NCBI GenBank assembly: GCA_001887945.1
Contig: LDOQ01000348.1
Coordinates: 1 to 54,622, forward strand
Origin: Spraguea lophii
Taxonomy: Eukaryota > Microsporidia > Spragueidae
Length of the DNA: 54,622 nucleotides
Reading direction: 5' to 3'
How positions within the stretch are numbered: the stretch's first letter is position 1; every line of letters starts with the position of its first letter. Shown here piece after piece: positions 10,184 to 20,900 of this stretch. The notes under the pieces were generated by a model. That model made no database searches. It was not told the origin of the DNA and saw only the letters and a list, made by a program, of their open reading frames with translations. Made by a program: the position numbers and the translations under genes.

Positions 10184-11326
10184 ATGCAGGGGTTAATGTT
10201 TCTGAGAAACAATACAGAGAATAGTTTTAAACTTGATGATGGAAGTGATGGATTAGCTGAAGAGATGAATGAAATTGCTAACAATGAATATTTTTCTATT
10301 GATGATAGGGCTAACGAACAAAATATTGCATTGTTACAAAAAGGGGTAGAAGATGATATGTTTAATGTTACACCAGTAATAAAGAAGAAGGATAAAAAGA
10401 AAAAGAAGAAAGTATCGTCTTCTAATAAAATACCATCAATTAAAAAAGTTGTTAATTTACCGGCTACTCCAGCAAGCATACGTATTTTTGATGGGGAGGA
10501 AAGACTTTGTTTTAAATATAATACCAAAGTAAGCGAGGCTGCTTTAAATACGATGCCAAGAGGGGATTTGGAAGAAAATGAATTTTGTGTGAGATTTGAT
10601 GTTGAAAGCGTAAATGTTAATTCTTTAACAGAAAAATTTAGAATGGATAATTGCATATACCCCAGAGTATGTTGTCCACATGAACAATATAAAGGAAATA
10701 GATGGGCATATGAAACAGAAGTAAATAAACTCGCATGGCAATTTGTAGCTTTGAATACAACACTTTTATACGGAAAAAAAGGATTATTACAAAGATGCGT
10801 AGATTCATATAGAAATATCAACAACCAAAGTAGAAGCAGAAGGGTTGTAAAACATGATAAAGATATAAATCCTATTTCTCGTAGAAGACAATCAGAATAT
10901 ACCCCGTATACGTCAACCATCTCATGGATGCATAAAGGAAATATAAAAAAATGTAAAATCAGAATAGATGTGGAAAATGCTAAATACGAAGACATAGATG
11001 AAGATTTTAAATTTAAATTTTCTATATTCCCAGATACCTATGACGAAGAATCCTTCGGATTAACGAAATGGGAAACAAATAATCCTGATAATATTTTAGC
11101 GATAAAAATAGCACAGTTAAATATTGATAATACTTCATTCTGGAATGCTATCAAAGCAACAGATAAAGAATCAATTATCAGAAAATCAGTAGAAGCATAC
11201 AAGAATAGAGGTATGGATGTAGAAACTGATGAAGAGATGGGAGATGAAGGATTATCAAATATCTTAGTAACAACAATGGAACAAATAGATAAAGAAGAGA
11301 AACATGATGATAATGCTATTTTTTAA
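10184..11326 (+). CDS. Protein with duplicated DUF8032-type domain
   Basis: 380 aa from the first ATG (MQGLMFLRNN). After an acidic N-terminus and a Lys tract (KKKDKKKKKKV), the first domain runs from FCVRFDVESVN through DNCIYPRVCCPHEQYKGNRW, AYETEVNKLAWQFVALN and GKKGLLQRCVDSYRN to RSRRVV. I recognise this pattern from a fungal/microsporidian domain of unknown function (DUF8032); the name is from memory. A second, diverged copy follows: CKIRIDVENAKYEDI, FKFSIFPDTYDEE, LTKWETNNPDNILAIKIAQLN and SIIRKSVEAYKNR. The Arg-rich linker and Lys tract suggest a nuclear, perhaps nucleic-acid-binding protein. No CCC motif. Confidence 0.85.
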   Translation: MQGLMFLRNNTENSFKLDDGSDGLAEEMNEIANNEYFSIDDRANEQNIALLQKGVEDDMFNVTPVIKKKDKKKKKKVSSSNKIPSIKKVVNLPATPASIRIFDGEERLCFKYNTKVSEAALNTMPRGDLEENEFCVRFDVESVNVNSLTEKFRMDNCIYPRVCCPHEQYKGNRWAYETEVNKLAWQFVALNTTLLYGKKGLLQRCVDSYRNINNQSRSRRVVKHDKDINPISRRRQSEYTPYTSTISWMHKGNIKKCKIRIDVENAKYEDIDEDFKFKFSIFPDTYDEESFGLTKWETNNPDNILAIKIAQLNIDNTSFWNAIKATDKESIIRKSVEAYKNRGMDVETDEEMGDEGLSNILVTTMEQIDKEEKHDDNAIF

Positions 11327-11721
11327 ATTATTAAATTATTGATATTTCAAATTCTTTTACTGATGAATTGTATTAAAATTCATTTTTTTATATTTAAAAA
11401 TAAATTATATTTTTATTTCATTTACTATTATGAAATTCTTTGATATAATTGAATATAAAAAATAGTAACTGATCTTTAAATAAATATTTCAAATTGTAAA
11501 CATCAGCAAAAATAGAAATATTATCTTTTTTAAATATAAAAAACAATATGAATCTTTAAATAAATATTTTATAATTGCAATAGAAATAATATATTTTAAT
11601 AAAAGATCAACTCCTTCCTATGATTTTGGTTTTACTTTTTTTAAATGATATGATTGTCAGAGATGTATAAAATCTAAAACAGTTTTATCTAAAATATAAA
11701 AGTAATGAAAAAGCGATTTGT
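11327..11721. other. Intergenic AT-rich stretch
   Basis: Downstream of the DUF8032-type gene and upstream of the PDI gene. Nothing recognisable. Confidence 0.5.
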
Positions 11722-13197
11722 ATGTTTTTATTTTTATTTTCATTGGTATTTTCAACTGATATTTGTCCTTTGCCTGATATACAAGGATATAATCTTACAA
11801 AATATACACGACCAGATTGTCCATATTGTGAAAAAGTAACACCTTCATTGAATGAATTGGAAGATCGAATAAAAGAAAATGGTGTGCAATTAACTATGTT
11901 GAATGTGGATTGTTCAAAATGTGATTGTACTGCATATGATGTTATTTCTGTTCCAACTGTGGTGTTAAGAAATGGGAAAGATGAAGTTGCACGTATAAAA
12001 GGGTCTACGTATATGAATTATGAAGATTTAGTGGATTTTTTGGAAGGACATGCGCAAATTGATATAAAAATGTTTAATAGAACACAAATAATAAAAGATC
12101 AGGTGCAGATTTTATATGAGAAGGATTTTTATTCGGGATTTGAAGGTCCTTGGCTTATTTTATTTTATAAAAATAAAAAAGAGATTGCTAGAGAGATGAT
12201 GAAGGAGATGGGAAAGATTTTCGAAGGAAAATTAAATGTTGCAGAAATATCGGCAGAAAATTCTCATAATTTGGTTCATAGATATAACATTACATCATAT
12301 CCGGCTATTCTAGGATTGTACGATGGATTGGTAACAGGATTTATGGATCAATTGGAATTAAGAAATCTTGTAGATTTTGCAGATAAACTTGTTGAACCTT
12401 CGTTCAAAGAAATAAATCTTGAAGAATTTGAAGAAATAGCTAAAAAAGACGAAGATGAACCAATATTTGTTGTTTTCTACACCAACATATCCTTAGCTAA
12501 CAGCTATTTCAAGAGAGCAGCACATGAATATAAAATGAAATCTAAAATCTATAAATCGGACGATAAAGCTTTTTTTAATAGAGCAATGATTCATCCAAAA
12601 GAACAAACAGAAGAAAATAACGTAGGCGAAGAAGAAACAATTGTTTTAACAGTTTACAAAGATAAAATATTTCACAGATGCCCATCTTCACTCTCAGACC
12701 CCAATGGTATTGCAGAATGGTTATTCCATTCATCCTTCCCCCACGTATCAAAAATAACAAACAGTAATTTTTTCACTGTTTTTCATGGTCTTAAACCAGT
12801 TGTCCTACTTTTATCAAAAAGCGATGATTTTTTGAAAGAATACGAAGCAGCAGCAAAGAAATTTTCAGTTGGTCTCCCTTACACAGATGAACTCTATGCG
12901 ACAATAGACGTAGATGAATTCCCACTCTTTGCCCCAAATCTTCTTCCTGGAATCAATATTCCATCCATTATCATATTTGACCCTGGAAAACAAGTATTTT
13001 ACCACAAACTCACAACACTAAACAAAGAATCGTTATTTGAATATTTATTTAAAACCTTAGAAGATTACAGAGAAGGTAGACTTGATGTTTATCCTTCCAG
13101 AATAAAATACGAAAGATATATTATAATAGTCTTAGTCCTTGTAGCTATTTTATCGCTTGGAAAAAGAATGTTACAAAAAAACAAAAAATCCGATTAA
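11722..13197 (+). CDS. Transmembrane protein disulfide isomerase
   Basis: An ER oxidoreductase that forms or isomerises disulfides in secretory proteins. The 491-aa product starts with a signal peptide (MFLFLFSLVFSTD). A thioredoxin domain follows with the active site CPYC at 33-36 and the cis-proline motif SVPTVV around residue 80. Later thioredoxin-like domains have no CxxC, so there is one catalytic site. A transmembrane segment (YIIIVLVLVAILSL) lies at about 466-480, and the protein ends KNKKSD, whose last four residues fit the KKxx ER-retrieval signal. The layout (active thioredoxin, inactive ones, TM, cytosolic tail) resembles yeast Eps1 or animal TMX proteins. No CCC motif is seen at this start. 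Confidence 0.92.
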   Translation: MFLFLFSLVFSTDICPLPDIQGYNLTKYTRPDCPYCEKVTPSLNELEDRIKENGVQLTMLNVDCSKCDCTAYDVISVPTVVLRNGKDEVARIKGSTYMNYEDLVDFLEGHAQIDIKMFNRTQIIKDQVQILYEKDFYSGFEGPWLILFYKNKKEIAREMMKEMGKIFEGKLNVAEISAENSHNLVHRYNITSYPAILGLYDGLVTGFMDQLELRNLVDFADKLVEPSFKEINLEEFEEIAKKDEDEPIFVVFYTNISLANSYFKRAAHEYKMKSKIYKSDDKAFFNRAMIHPKEQTEENNVGEEETIVLTVYKDKIFHRCPSSLSDPNGIAEWLFHSSFPHVSKITNSNFFTVFHGLKPVVLLLSKSDDFLKEYEAAAKKFSVGLPYTDELYATIDVDEFPLFAPNLLPGINIPSIIIFDPGKQVFYHKLTTLNKESLFEYLFKTLEDYREGRLDVYPSRIKYERYIIIVLVLVAILSLGKRMLQKNKKSD

Positions 13198-13323
13198 AAT
13201 TTATTTTTAAAAAAAAATATTTTATGAATATTTCTGCTTGAAATCACCATCCATCAATACTTACTATTTTCTTTACAAAAAATATTTAATTAAAAATACA
13301 TTATTCCTACAAATTAAAAATAT

Positions 13324-13485
13324 TTAACACATCTTTCTTTTATATTCATTTTTCAATGTAGAATATTTTTTATTTACCATACATTCTTCAATTTTAACAT
13401 AAAATTTATCTTTTTTAAAAAAATTTATAGCATCAATATTTCTATTTGAATTATAGGTTTCTTCAACATTTTCTTTTCTATTCAT
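13324..13485 (-). CDS. Small 53-aa protein
   Basis: A short reverse-strand frame from ATG at 13485 to TAA. It begins MNRKENVEETYNSNRN, has a central FFKKDKFYVKIEECMVNKK and ends NEYKRKMC. GGG at 13490-13492 puts a CCC motif four bases upstream of the start, as at the strong genes here, and this is the main argument that it is real. Two Cys (in EEC and at the C-terminus) are separated by 18 residues. It is divergent from the helical-repeat gene at 13689, with only 203 bases between the starts, and convergent with the PDI gene. Family not recognised. Confidence 0.6.
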   Translation of the reverse strand: MNRKENVEETYNSNRNIDAINFFKKDKFYVKIEECMVNKKYSTLKNEYKRKMC

Positions 13486-13688
13486 TAAAGGGTAGAGTTA
13501 TAATTTATTTTTAAAATAATTATAATAATAAATATAATATTTTCTATTAAAGTAATATATCATTTATCATTTACTGTTTTATGTTATCATTCTAATTTTC
13601 TTATTCTCCTTTTATAATCTCTACTTTATAATATCAAATTTATTTATTCGAATTTATTTCCTTTTATTTTATTTTTTATTTATTCCCC

Positions 13689-16256
13689 ATGTCTACACTC
13701 AGAAAAGTTCTTAACCTTAAATATAAGATAGAAAGAGATAATACACTATCTCCTTCTGAAATAGAATTTATACGTAATTGTCTTACTCTTAAGAGTATAG
13801 ATGATATGGATATATATCAGGAGAGTGATACTCTGGTTATGTTAACATTCCAAATATCATTGTTTCAAATTCTAAGAGAATTAGCAATGCAAAATATAAT
13901 AGATTCACAGGTTTTTAAGCAAATGGTTGATATTTGTTTGGAGAGGATAACATATCCACAAGAAGAACAGAGTAGAATAAGAAAATTAAAAAAAGAAATG
14001 GATAATATAGTAATAGATATTTGTTTGAAAATGAGAAGTAGAAATATTTATGAGGTAATGAATGAATATTTGCAGAAAGAAGAAATAAATGAAAGTTTGG
14101 GTGTTTGTTTTTTATTGTTGACTGATACTCAGCCTAAGAATAAAAAATTAAGGATATTAAAAAATTTAGAACCTAAGGAGGAATTGGTGGAAGTTTTAAA
14201 AGAAATTAGTGGAAATCTTAGAAAGGAATTTTTAAATATTTTATTTATTTCTTTGAGAGATAAAATTAAATCAGTAAACGATAGAATTTATATTTTAGCT
14301 TTGATTGAAATAAATAAAATATTAAAAAGAGAGGATACGAAAATGTTAGAATTTTTAGAAAAAAATATAAATAAAATAGAACATGATTATATATTCATAG
14401 AATTATTAAAAACATTGATATATGAAGAAGAGAGTAGAATAAGAGCTTTAAAAATATTAAATAATTCAAATATTTTAGATGATGTATTTAATGCATTAGA
14501 AACAATACAAAATTTAAATAGAATAGAAGTTAAAGAAATAAGACCTGAGGATAGTAAGATGATTAGTACTACTTTATCTGTTTTATATAAAATAAAAGAA
14601 GAAGTAATAATACAAAGACATATAGAATTATTAATCCATTCTATAAAACTTAGTATATCAACAGAAATAAAAAAAGAAATATTAAAAAATCTATCATTAA
14701 TTTCTGTATCAGAATTAAATAGAATAGAAGAATTAATTTTTAGTTATTTGGATTCTACGGCCTATGAAATATTTGAAGGTGAAAAAAGAAAGAATAATTT
14801 TTATTTTACTGAAGGATTTTTAATTTTATGTAATAATTACATAAAAAATATGAATGAAGCACAAATTAATCTTTCTGAAGAAATAATAAAATATTCTACA
14901 TTTACTATGATATCAGGAAATGAAGAACTAATAAAATATACTCTTCAAATGATATTTGAATTAAAAAATAAAAAAATGCAAAAAATAGGATATTATGAGA
15001 TTTTAAAATATACTGTATTTCTGAAAGAAATATTATCGGATAATGAAATTTTAGAATCTCTTTTAGAATTTTTCTCAAAAGAAAAAAATACCATAAAAAT
15101 ATTTGATATTTCTTTTATAATGAATATAAGTTATTATTCTTCTATAAATTTTTATAAATTTATATCTACGTTTCCCATAGAAGAAATATCACCGTATTTT
15201 ACCATAGAATTTTTAGATCAGTTAGCAATAAATAAAGAAGAAGGAATAAAATATTTTATAGAAAATAGTAAAGAAATAAATACTAGTAAATTTATAAAAA
15301 GAAATATAGAATGGTTTAATAGATTTATAATTGATTCTAATGAAGAATATATTTTGGAAGGAATAATAAAAATATATAATAATGTACAAAATAATTATAA
15401 TGATATTAAATTTAATTTGTTAGACGATAACAATGCTGAGAATATTGATATGAAAGATTTTAATAAGAATGATAACATTGATAAAAATAATATCGATAAG
15501 AAAATAAATAATATATTTTTACTTCCTAGAATATACAATGATGAATTCTTTGAAATTTTTACTAAGATAACCTTACTTACCGGAGAAATAGAAGAATCAT
15601 TAAAAAATATACATCCAGGATTAATAAGAAATTGTATAAAAGGATATTCATCGTTTATAAAAAGTAGAATTATAATAAGAGATAACGTAGAACAAGAGAT
15701 AAAAGATTTATTGAATTCTGAATTACCGGTAGATGATCTTTTAGCATTTTATAAGCTTTGGTATAAAATACCGGTTTTTACAAATTCTTATTCCAAATTA
15801 TCATACCAAATAATACTCTCATCTAAAAACGATGAACTTTTTCTCACGTATTTTCCTGAGAGCACAATATTTGAAAAATATTTATTATTTTCTGTTTTAG
15901 AAAAACCATCGAATGAAATAAAATATTTGATACAAAATGAAATTATTCATATTTTAGAAATTAAAGAAAAATCAAAAGAAGAAATAATATTATTAGAAGC
16001 ATGTTATTATGGATTATTACATTTTAATGATATAGAAGAAGTAATGGTATTAATAAATGCATTGGTAAAAGAAAGTAATTATATTCTGTTATTGTTATCT
16101 ATAAAAAATATATTAAATGGAGGTGAAACTGTTATTAGAAGAGGTAAAGTAGATTTAGAATTAGAAAGAATGTGTTATCAATTAATGAAGGTTAAGGGTG
16201 TTGGAAATAATAGAGAAATGAGAGAGTGGGGTAAATTGTTGAGTATTGAAAATTAA
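13689..16256 (+). CDS. Large alpha-helical repeat protein (HEAT/ARM-like), 855 aa
   Basis: The ATG is directly preceded by CCCC (13685-13688). The 855 residues are almost entirely helix-forming (Leu, Ile, Glu, Lys, Asn) in a repeating pattern of amphipathic helices and turns, as in coat, karyopherin or scaffold proteins. I see no signal peptide, membrane segment or zinc motif. An Asn/Asp-rich insert (NNAENIDMKDFNKNDNIDKN) lies near residue 580. It could be a COPI or adaptor coat subunit, a transport receptor or a ribosome-assembly scaffold; no motif decides. The reading frame is intact throughout, so it is a functional gene. Confidence 0.8.
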   Translation: MSTLRKVLNLKYKIERDNTLSPSEIEFIRNCLTLKSIDDMDIYQESDTLVMLTFQISLFQILRELAMQNIIDSQVFKQMVDICLERITYPQEEQSRIRKLKKEMDNIVIDICLKMRSRNIYEVMNEYLQKEEINESLGVCFLLLTDTQPKNKKLRILKNLEPKEELVEVLKEISGNLRKEFLNILFISLRDKIKSVNDRIYILALIEINKILKREDTKMLEFLEKNINKIEHDYIFIELLKTLIYEEESRIRALKILNNSNILDDVFNALETIQNLNRIEVKEIRPEDSKMISTTLSVLYKIKEEVIIQRHIELLIHSIKLSISTEIKKEILKNLSLISVSELNRIEELIFSYLDSTAYEIFEGEKRKNNFYFTEGFLILCNNYIKNMNEAQINLSEEIIKYSTFTMISGNEELIKYTLQMIFELKNKKMQKIGYYEILKYTVFLKEILSDNEILESLLEFFSKEKNTIKIFDISFIMNISYYSSINFYKFISTFPIEEISPYFTIEFLDQLAINKEEGIKYFIENSKEINTSKFIKRNIEWFNRFIIDSNEEYILEGIIKIYNNVQNNYNDIKFNLLDDNNAENIDMKDFNKNDNIDKNNIDKKINNIFLLPRIYNDEFFEIFTKITLLTGEIEESLKNIHPGLIRNCIKGYSSFIKSRIIIRDNVEQEIKDLLNSELPVDDLLAFYKLWYKIPVFTNSYSKLSYQIILSSKNDELFLTYFPESTIFEKYLLFSVLEKPSNEIKYLIQNEIIHILEIKEKSKEEIILLEACYYGLLHFNDIEEVMVLINALVKESNYILLLLSIKNILNGGETVIRRGKVDLELERMCYQLMKVKGVGNNREMREWGKLLSIEN

Positions 16257-16639
16257 AAGTTATTATAAAAAATAATTTTAAAATGAAATATTTATTTTAA
16301 AAGAAATTTATTTATGGTTAAATAGTTTTTAAAAGTGATAAAAAAATAATTTTAAAAGGAAGCATTTGTATTTATGGTTAAATAGATAAATAGTTTGTAT
16401 TTCAAAATATATAATTGAGAGTTTCAATGTACGTGAAACAAGATTGAATTAAAAATAAATATAATATTTGGTAGTTATTAACTCTTTAATGATATTCGTA
16501 TTTGAAGAACACGTAAAGTTGAAAATAATTAAAATAATAAATAATCGTATTAAAAAATTATTTTAAATTCCTTACTTTTAATTTAATTATAATTTATGAA
16601 AATATATTAATATAATCAATTGAATTATTTATTTTTATA

Positions 16640-16990
16640 AAATTTTTTTTTATATATTTTCTAAGCCAGAGGAATACTGATTTAATCTTCTATATGTTTA
16701 TATTATTATTTTCTGAATCAATAAAATATTTTTTATAATTTGTTATAAAATATTTAAATTTATCTTTTTATATATTTTTATATTATTTCCATCTATCTGT
16801 TACTATAATATTCCTATTCTTCACATATTTTTATATAATTTTATTGAAATTTTTTAAATTTCTTACATAGCTGAACTCAAATAACACATCATGGCCTTCT
16901 TTATTTATATTGCATATAAAACAAAGATTTATTAAAAGTTTTCCTTTCTTATCTTTTAAAATATATTTTATTAAATATATATAATGATAT
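16640..16990 (-). pseudogene. Probable decayed IS1595/Merlin-like transposase fragment
   Basis: The reverse strand translates, across several stops, into pieces typical of the catalytic core: GHDVLFEFSYVRN, then KYVKNRNIIVTDRWK and a later stretch ending near KSVFLWLRK. In this family a block of the form DRS-ETLIPII-KY-PGSTI is followed by the second catalytic Asp in SD/TD-W-Y. The order and spacing fit, but conservation is weak and the frame is broken at least four times. Confidence 0.35.
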
Positions 16991-17084
16991 TATAAAATAT
17001 AAATGTACAAATAAAATTAAAAATATCTAAATATTAAAGTGTATACTATTTTTCCTTAAGTAAATAAGACAAATATAAAATAAC

Positions 17085-17234
17085 CTAACCCTCTGTAAAT
17101 ATATACTAACATAAAACAAATAAAATATAATATAAAATACCCTATACTAACCCTTTTATATATATATTATAAAATATAACCTATACTAACCCTTTTCTTT
17201 TTATATGTATAAATATATATTTTATATTCTACCC
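17085..17234 (+). promoter_or_regulatory. Cluster of CCC start-associated motifs
   Basis: CCC occurs at 17089-17091, 17140-17142, 17151-17153, 17190-17192 and 17232-17234 within otherwise C-poor DNA. The phrase CCTATACTAACCCTTTT is present twice (17141-17157 and 17180-17196). The last CCC is two bases before the ATG of the 80-aa gene. CCC-type motifs next to start codons are described for microsporidian promoters; the tandem arrangement is what is unusual. Confidence 0.5.
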
Positions 17235-17236
17235 TT

Positions 17237-17479
17237 ATGTTTTATGAAATAAAGAAATTACAACAATCTATTTATTCTTTGAATACTGCTGATATAAAAG
17301 ATATTTTATATTCTTGTTATAATAAATTATTAGATGATTATAATAAAACCTATTATACAATCTTTATAAAAATGTTATTTATATTAAAAGAGAAGAAAAT
17401 ATTATTAGAAGATGTTGAGCATATGATAAAGGTTATGGATTTGGTTATATTTCCACCTAAGAGAATAAATGATGTGTAA
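17237..17479 (+). CDS. Small 80-aa helical protein
   Basis: The frame starts at ATG 17237, with CCC two bases upstream and further CCC copies before it. The product (MFYEIKKLQQSIYSLN... to ...FPPKRINDV) is predicted to be all helix, with no signal peptide or Cys motif. It lies 460 bases upstream of RPB1 on the same strand. The strong start context suggests a real, expressed gene. Family not recognised; small subunits of nuclear complexes are one possibility. Confidence 0.65.
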   Translation: MFYEIKKLQQSIYSLNTADIKDILYSCYNKLLDDYNKTYYTIFIKMLFILKEKKILLEDVEHMIKVMDLVIFPPKRINDV

Positions 17480-17941
17480 TTAAAAGATTTCTTTTATAAA
17501 GTAATATTTAATTAATTAGATTCTTTATAAGAGTATCATTCCGATTGAAATAATGACAATGGTAATAAATTTTATTTTATTTTATATCATAAGAAATATA
17601 TCATTAATTTGTATTATAAATGATATATTATTATAATTTTATTTTTATCATAGGAAATGTAATTAAATTGATATGTTTGAATAATTATCTATAAGGTTTT
17701 AATGATAATTATAATTTTATATTGTATAATGAAATATCTTCTCTTCCTGATAAAAATATTAAAATATATATTTATAATTTGTTTTATAATCTGATATAAA
17801 TTATATCAATTTAATTATATTTATTTTTATGCCATTTAATTATATTTTTATTATTTAATTATCTTTTATAAATTTTCTTATTGGTTTGTATTTTTTTTGT
17901 TTCATCCTTTTGTACTTTTATGTTTAAAATTTTTCTTACCC
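17480..17941. other. Intergenic stretch upstream of RPB1
   Basis: AT-rich. The only clear signal is the CCC at 17939-17941 abutting the RPB1 start codon. Confidence 0.5.
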
Positions 17942-20900
17942 ATGCATAACGAACAGTTTCTTAAGCGTCGCATATCTTCTATTCAATTCGGTGTATTATC
18001 GCCAGAAGAGATACGTAATGGTAGTGTTGTTGCTATAGAACATCCAGAAACAATGGAAAATGGGATTCCTAAGGAAAATGGTCTTATAGATTTTAGAATG
18101 GGAACAACGGAGAGAGGATATTTATGTGCTACATGTTTGGAGGGAGCAACGGATTGTGTAGGGCATTATGGGCATATAGAGCTCGCTAGACCTATATTTC
18201 ATGTTGGGTATATGTCTAAGATAAAGAAAATATTGGAGACGGTGTGTTTTTATTGTGCTAAAATAAAAATTGATATTACAGATGTAAGATTGCAGAAAAA
18301 TATAAATTCTATTTGGAGTGTTGCAAAAGGAAGGACAATATGTGAAGGAAGAGATATTGGTGAAGGTATAAAAAGTGGTTGTGGGAATAAACAACCATTG
18401 ATTAAGAAGGAAGGTTTGGGATTGGTGGCTTTTATGAAGGGAGAAGAAAATTCTGAAGGAAAAGTTATTTTGAATGGAGAAAAAGTTCATAATATTTTTA
18501 AAAGAATACCTGAAAGTGATATTGAAGCAATGGGGTTTAGTCCTAAATATTCCAGGCCGGAGTGGTTGATTTTAACAGTGCTTTTAGTACCACCTCCACC
18601 AGTTAGACCTTCTGTATTAGTTGATGGTATATTAAGAGGAGAAGATGATTTAACACATAAATTAGCAGATATAGTGAAGGCTAATAACAATCTAAAGAAA
18701 TACGAAAGGGAGGGCGCACCAGGGCATGTCATAAGAGATTATGAACAACTTTTACAATTTCACATTGCTACATTAATAGATAATGAAATATCAGGACAGC
18801 CACAGGCTCTTCAAAAGAGTGGAAGACCTTTAAAAAGTATAAGTGCTAGACTTAAAGGTAAAGAAGGAAGAGTAAGAGGTAATCTTATGGGTAAAAGGGT
18901 TGATTTTTCTGCAAGAAGTGTTATTACACCTGATTCTAATATTGGGCTTGATGAAGTAGGAGTTCCGGAACAAATTGCTAAAATCCTTTCATTTCCTGAA
19001 AGAGTAACTAGTTTTAATATTGATTTTTTAGAAGAATTGGTTAAAAGAGGTCCTTATAATTATCCTGGAGCAAATTATGTAATAAGAGAAGATGGTCAGA
19101 GAATAGATCTTAGGTATAATAGATCTGAAATTAATCTTACTGAAGGATGTTTAGTAGAAAGACATATAGTTACAGGAGATATGGTACTTTTTAACAGACA
19201 GCCCTCTTTGCATAAAATGAGTATGATGTCACATAAGGCAAGAGTTTTAAAGAAATTAACCTTTCGTTTAAATCTTAGTGCCACTTCCCCGTATAACGCT
19301 GATTTTGATGGTGATGAAATGAATTTACATATGCCACAAACATATAATACAAAAGCTGAATTACAAGAATTAACATATCTTCCAACACAAATAGTATCAC
19401 CTCAGAGTAATAAACCTGTTATGGGTCTTGTACAAGATTCCCTATTAGGAATTTCTAAGCTTAGTAGCAAAGATACATTTTTAAAAAGAAAAGAAGTAAT
19501 GCAGATATTGTTTTCATCTGATTTCGATCAAGAAAAAGTATTTAAAACATTACAAAGACCGGCAATAAGCAAACCTAAAAAGTTATGGACTGGTAAACAA
19601 TTAATATCTGTGTTATTACCAAAGATTTCATACAAAGGATTAAATAATTTATATAATGAATATGAAATTTTATCCGATGGTTCGGTTTTTATAGAAAACG
19701 GTATTCTTATTCACGGTTCTTTTGATAAGAAAATAGCTGGCAGTACACAAGGAGGATTGATACATATTATAAAAAATGATTATAATCATAAAGTGGTTTT
19801 AGATTTTATAAATAATTCACAGAGGATGGTAAATTCTTATATAACACATATACACTCTTTTAGTTGTGGTATAGGTGATACTATAGCAGATGGTAATACC
19901 ATGAAAAAAATAATGGAAAGTATTTCCGAAGCAAAAGATTCTGTAAAAGCTACTATATCAGATGCAAAAAGAGGAAGATTGGAAAGATTACCTGGTATGA
20001 CAATTAAAGAAAGTATTGAAAGTAAAATAAAATTATCTTTGAATAAAGCGAGAGATGTGAGTGGTACCAGTGCACAGAAAAGTTTAAGTCTGAGTAATAA
20101 TGTTAAGAATATGGTTTTAGCTGGTAGTAAAGGTTCTTTTATAAATATTTCTCAAGTAACAGCATGTGTTGGACAACAGAATGTTGAAGGTAAAAGAATA
20201 CCGTTTGGATTCAATGAACGTACATTACCACATTTTTCTAAAGGTGATCACGGCCCTGAAAGTAGAGGTTTTGTAGAAAATAGTTTTTTATCGGGATTAA
20301 TTCCTGAAGAATTATTTTTCCATACAATGGGAGGTAGAGAAGGATTGATTGATACTTCGATTAAAACATCTGAAACTGGTTACATTCAAAGAAGACTTGT
20401 CAAGAGTTTAGAAGATTGTTCTATTGCATATGATGGTAGTGTTAGAAATGGTAATAATAATATATTCCAGTTTTTATATGGAGAAGATGGATTTGATGCA
20501 ACATTCATAGAGAGAAATAAAGAACAAGAATTAAATAAGTTGCATAAATTTTATGTGGAAGCTTTAAAAGACAATAATATTCTTGAACATTATGCAAATA
20601 TAGATAATAATCCTGTTGTTTATGCTAAACAAGATTATCCTAGCGCTAATACAAGTTATTCTAATACAGAAGAATTAAAGAAAGAATATGAAGAAATAAA
20701 AAATATAAAGATAGATAACGTTGTATATCTTCCAGTAAATTTTAAAAGGATATTTTATAATGAAAGGGTTAATAATAGAGGAACAATAAAAAATTATAAA
20801 GAAATTTCAAAAGGAAGAAAAGAAATTGAAAATTATTTAAAGGAATTAAGAATTGAAAACAAAAGTTTGATAGAAAGAATAAAATATTCGCTCTCGATTT

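Larger units (their letters stand above)
16257..17236. other. Gene-poor stretch with transposon debris and repeated CCC motifs
   Basis: No intact gene. It contains an imperfect ~75-bp tandem pair (16266-16390; both copies include TTATTTATGGTTAAATAG or a near match), a probable transposase remnant on the - strand (16640-16990) and a cluster of CCC motifs before the 80-aa gene. Confidence 0.55.

Noticed and set aside
17897..17941. Extension of RPB1 to a TTG codon 45 bases upstream
   Set aside because: The ATG at 17942 directly follows a CCC motif and gives the canonical RPB1 N-terminus.
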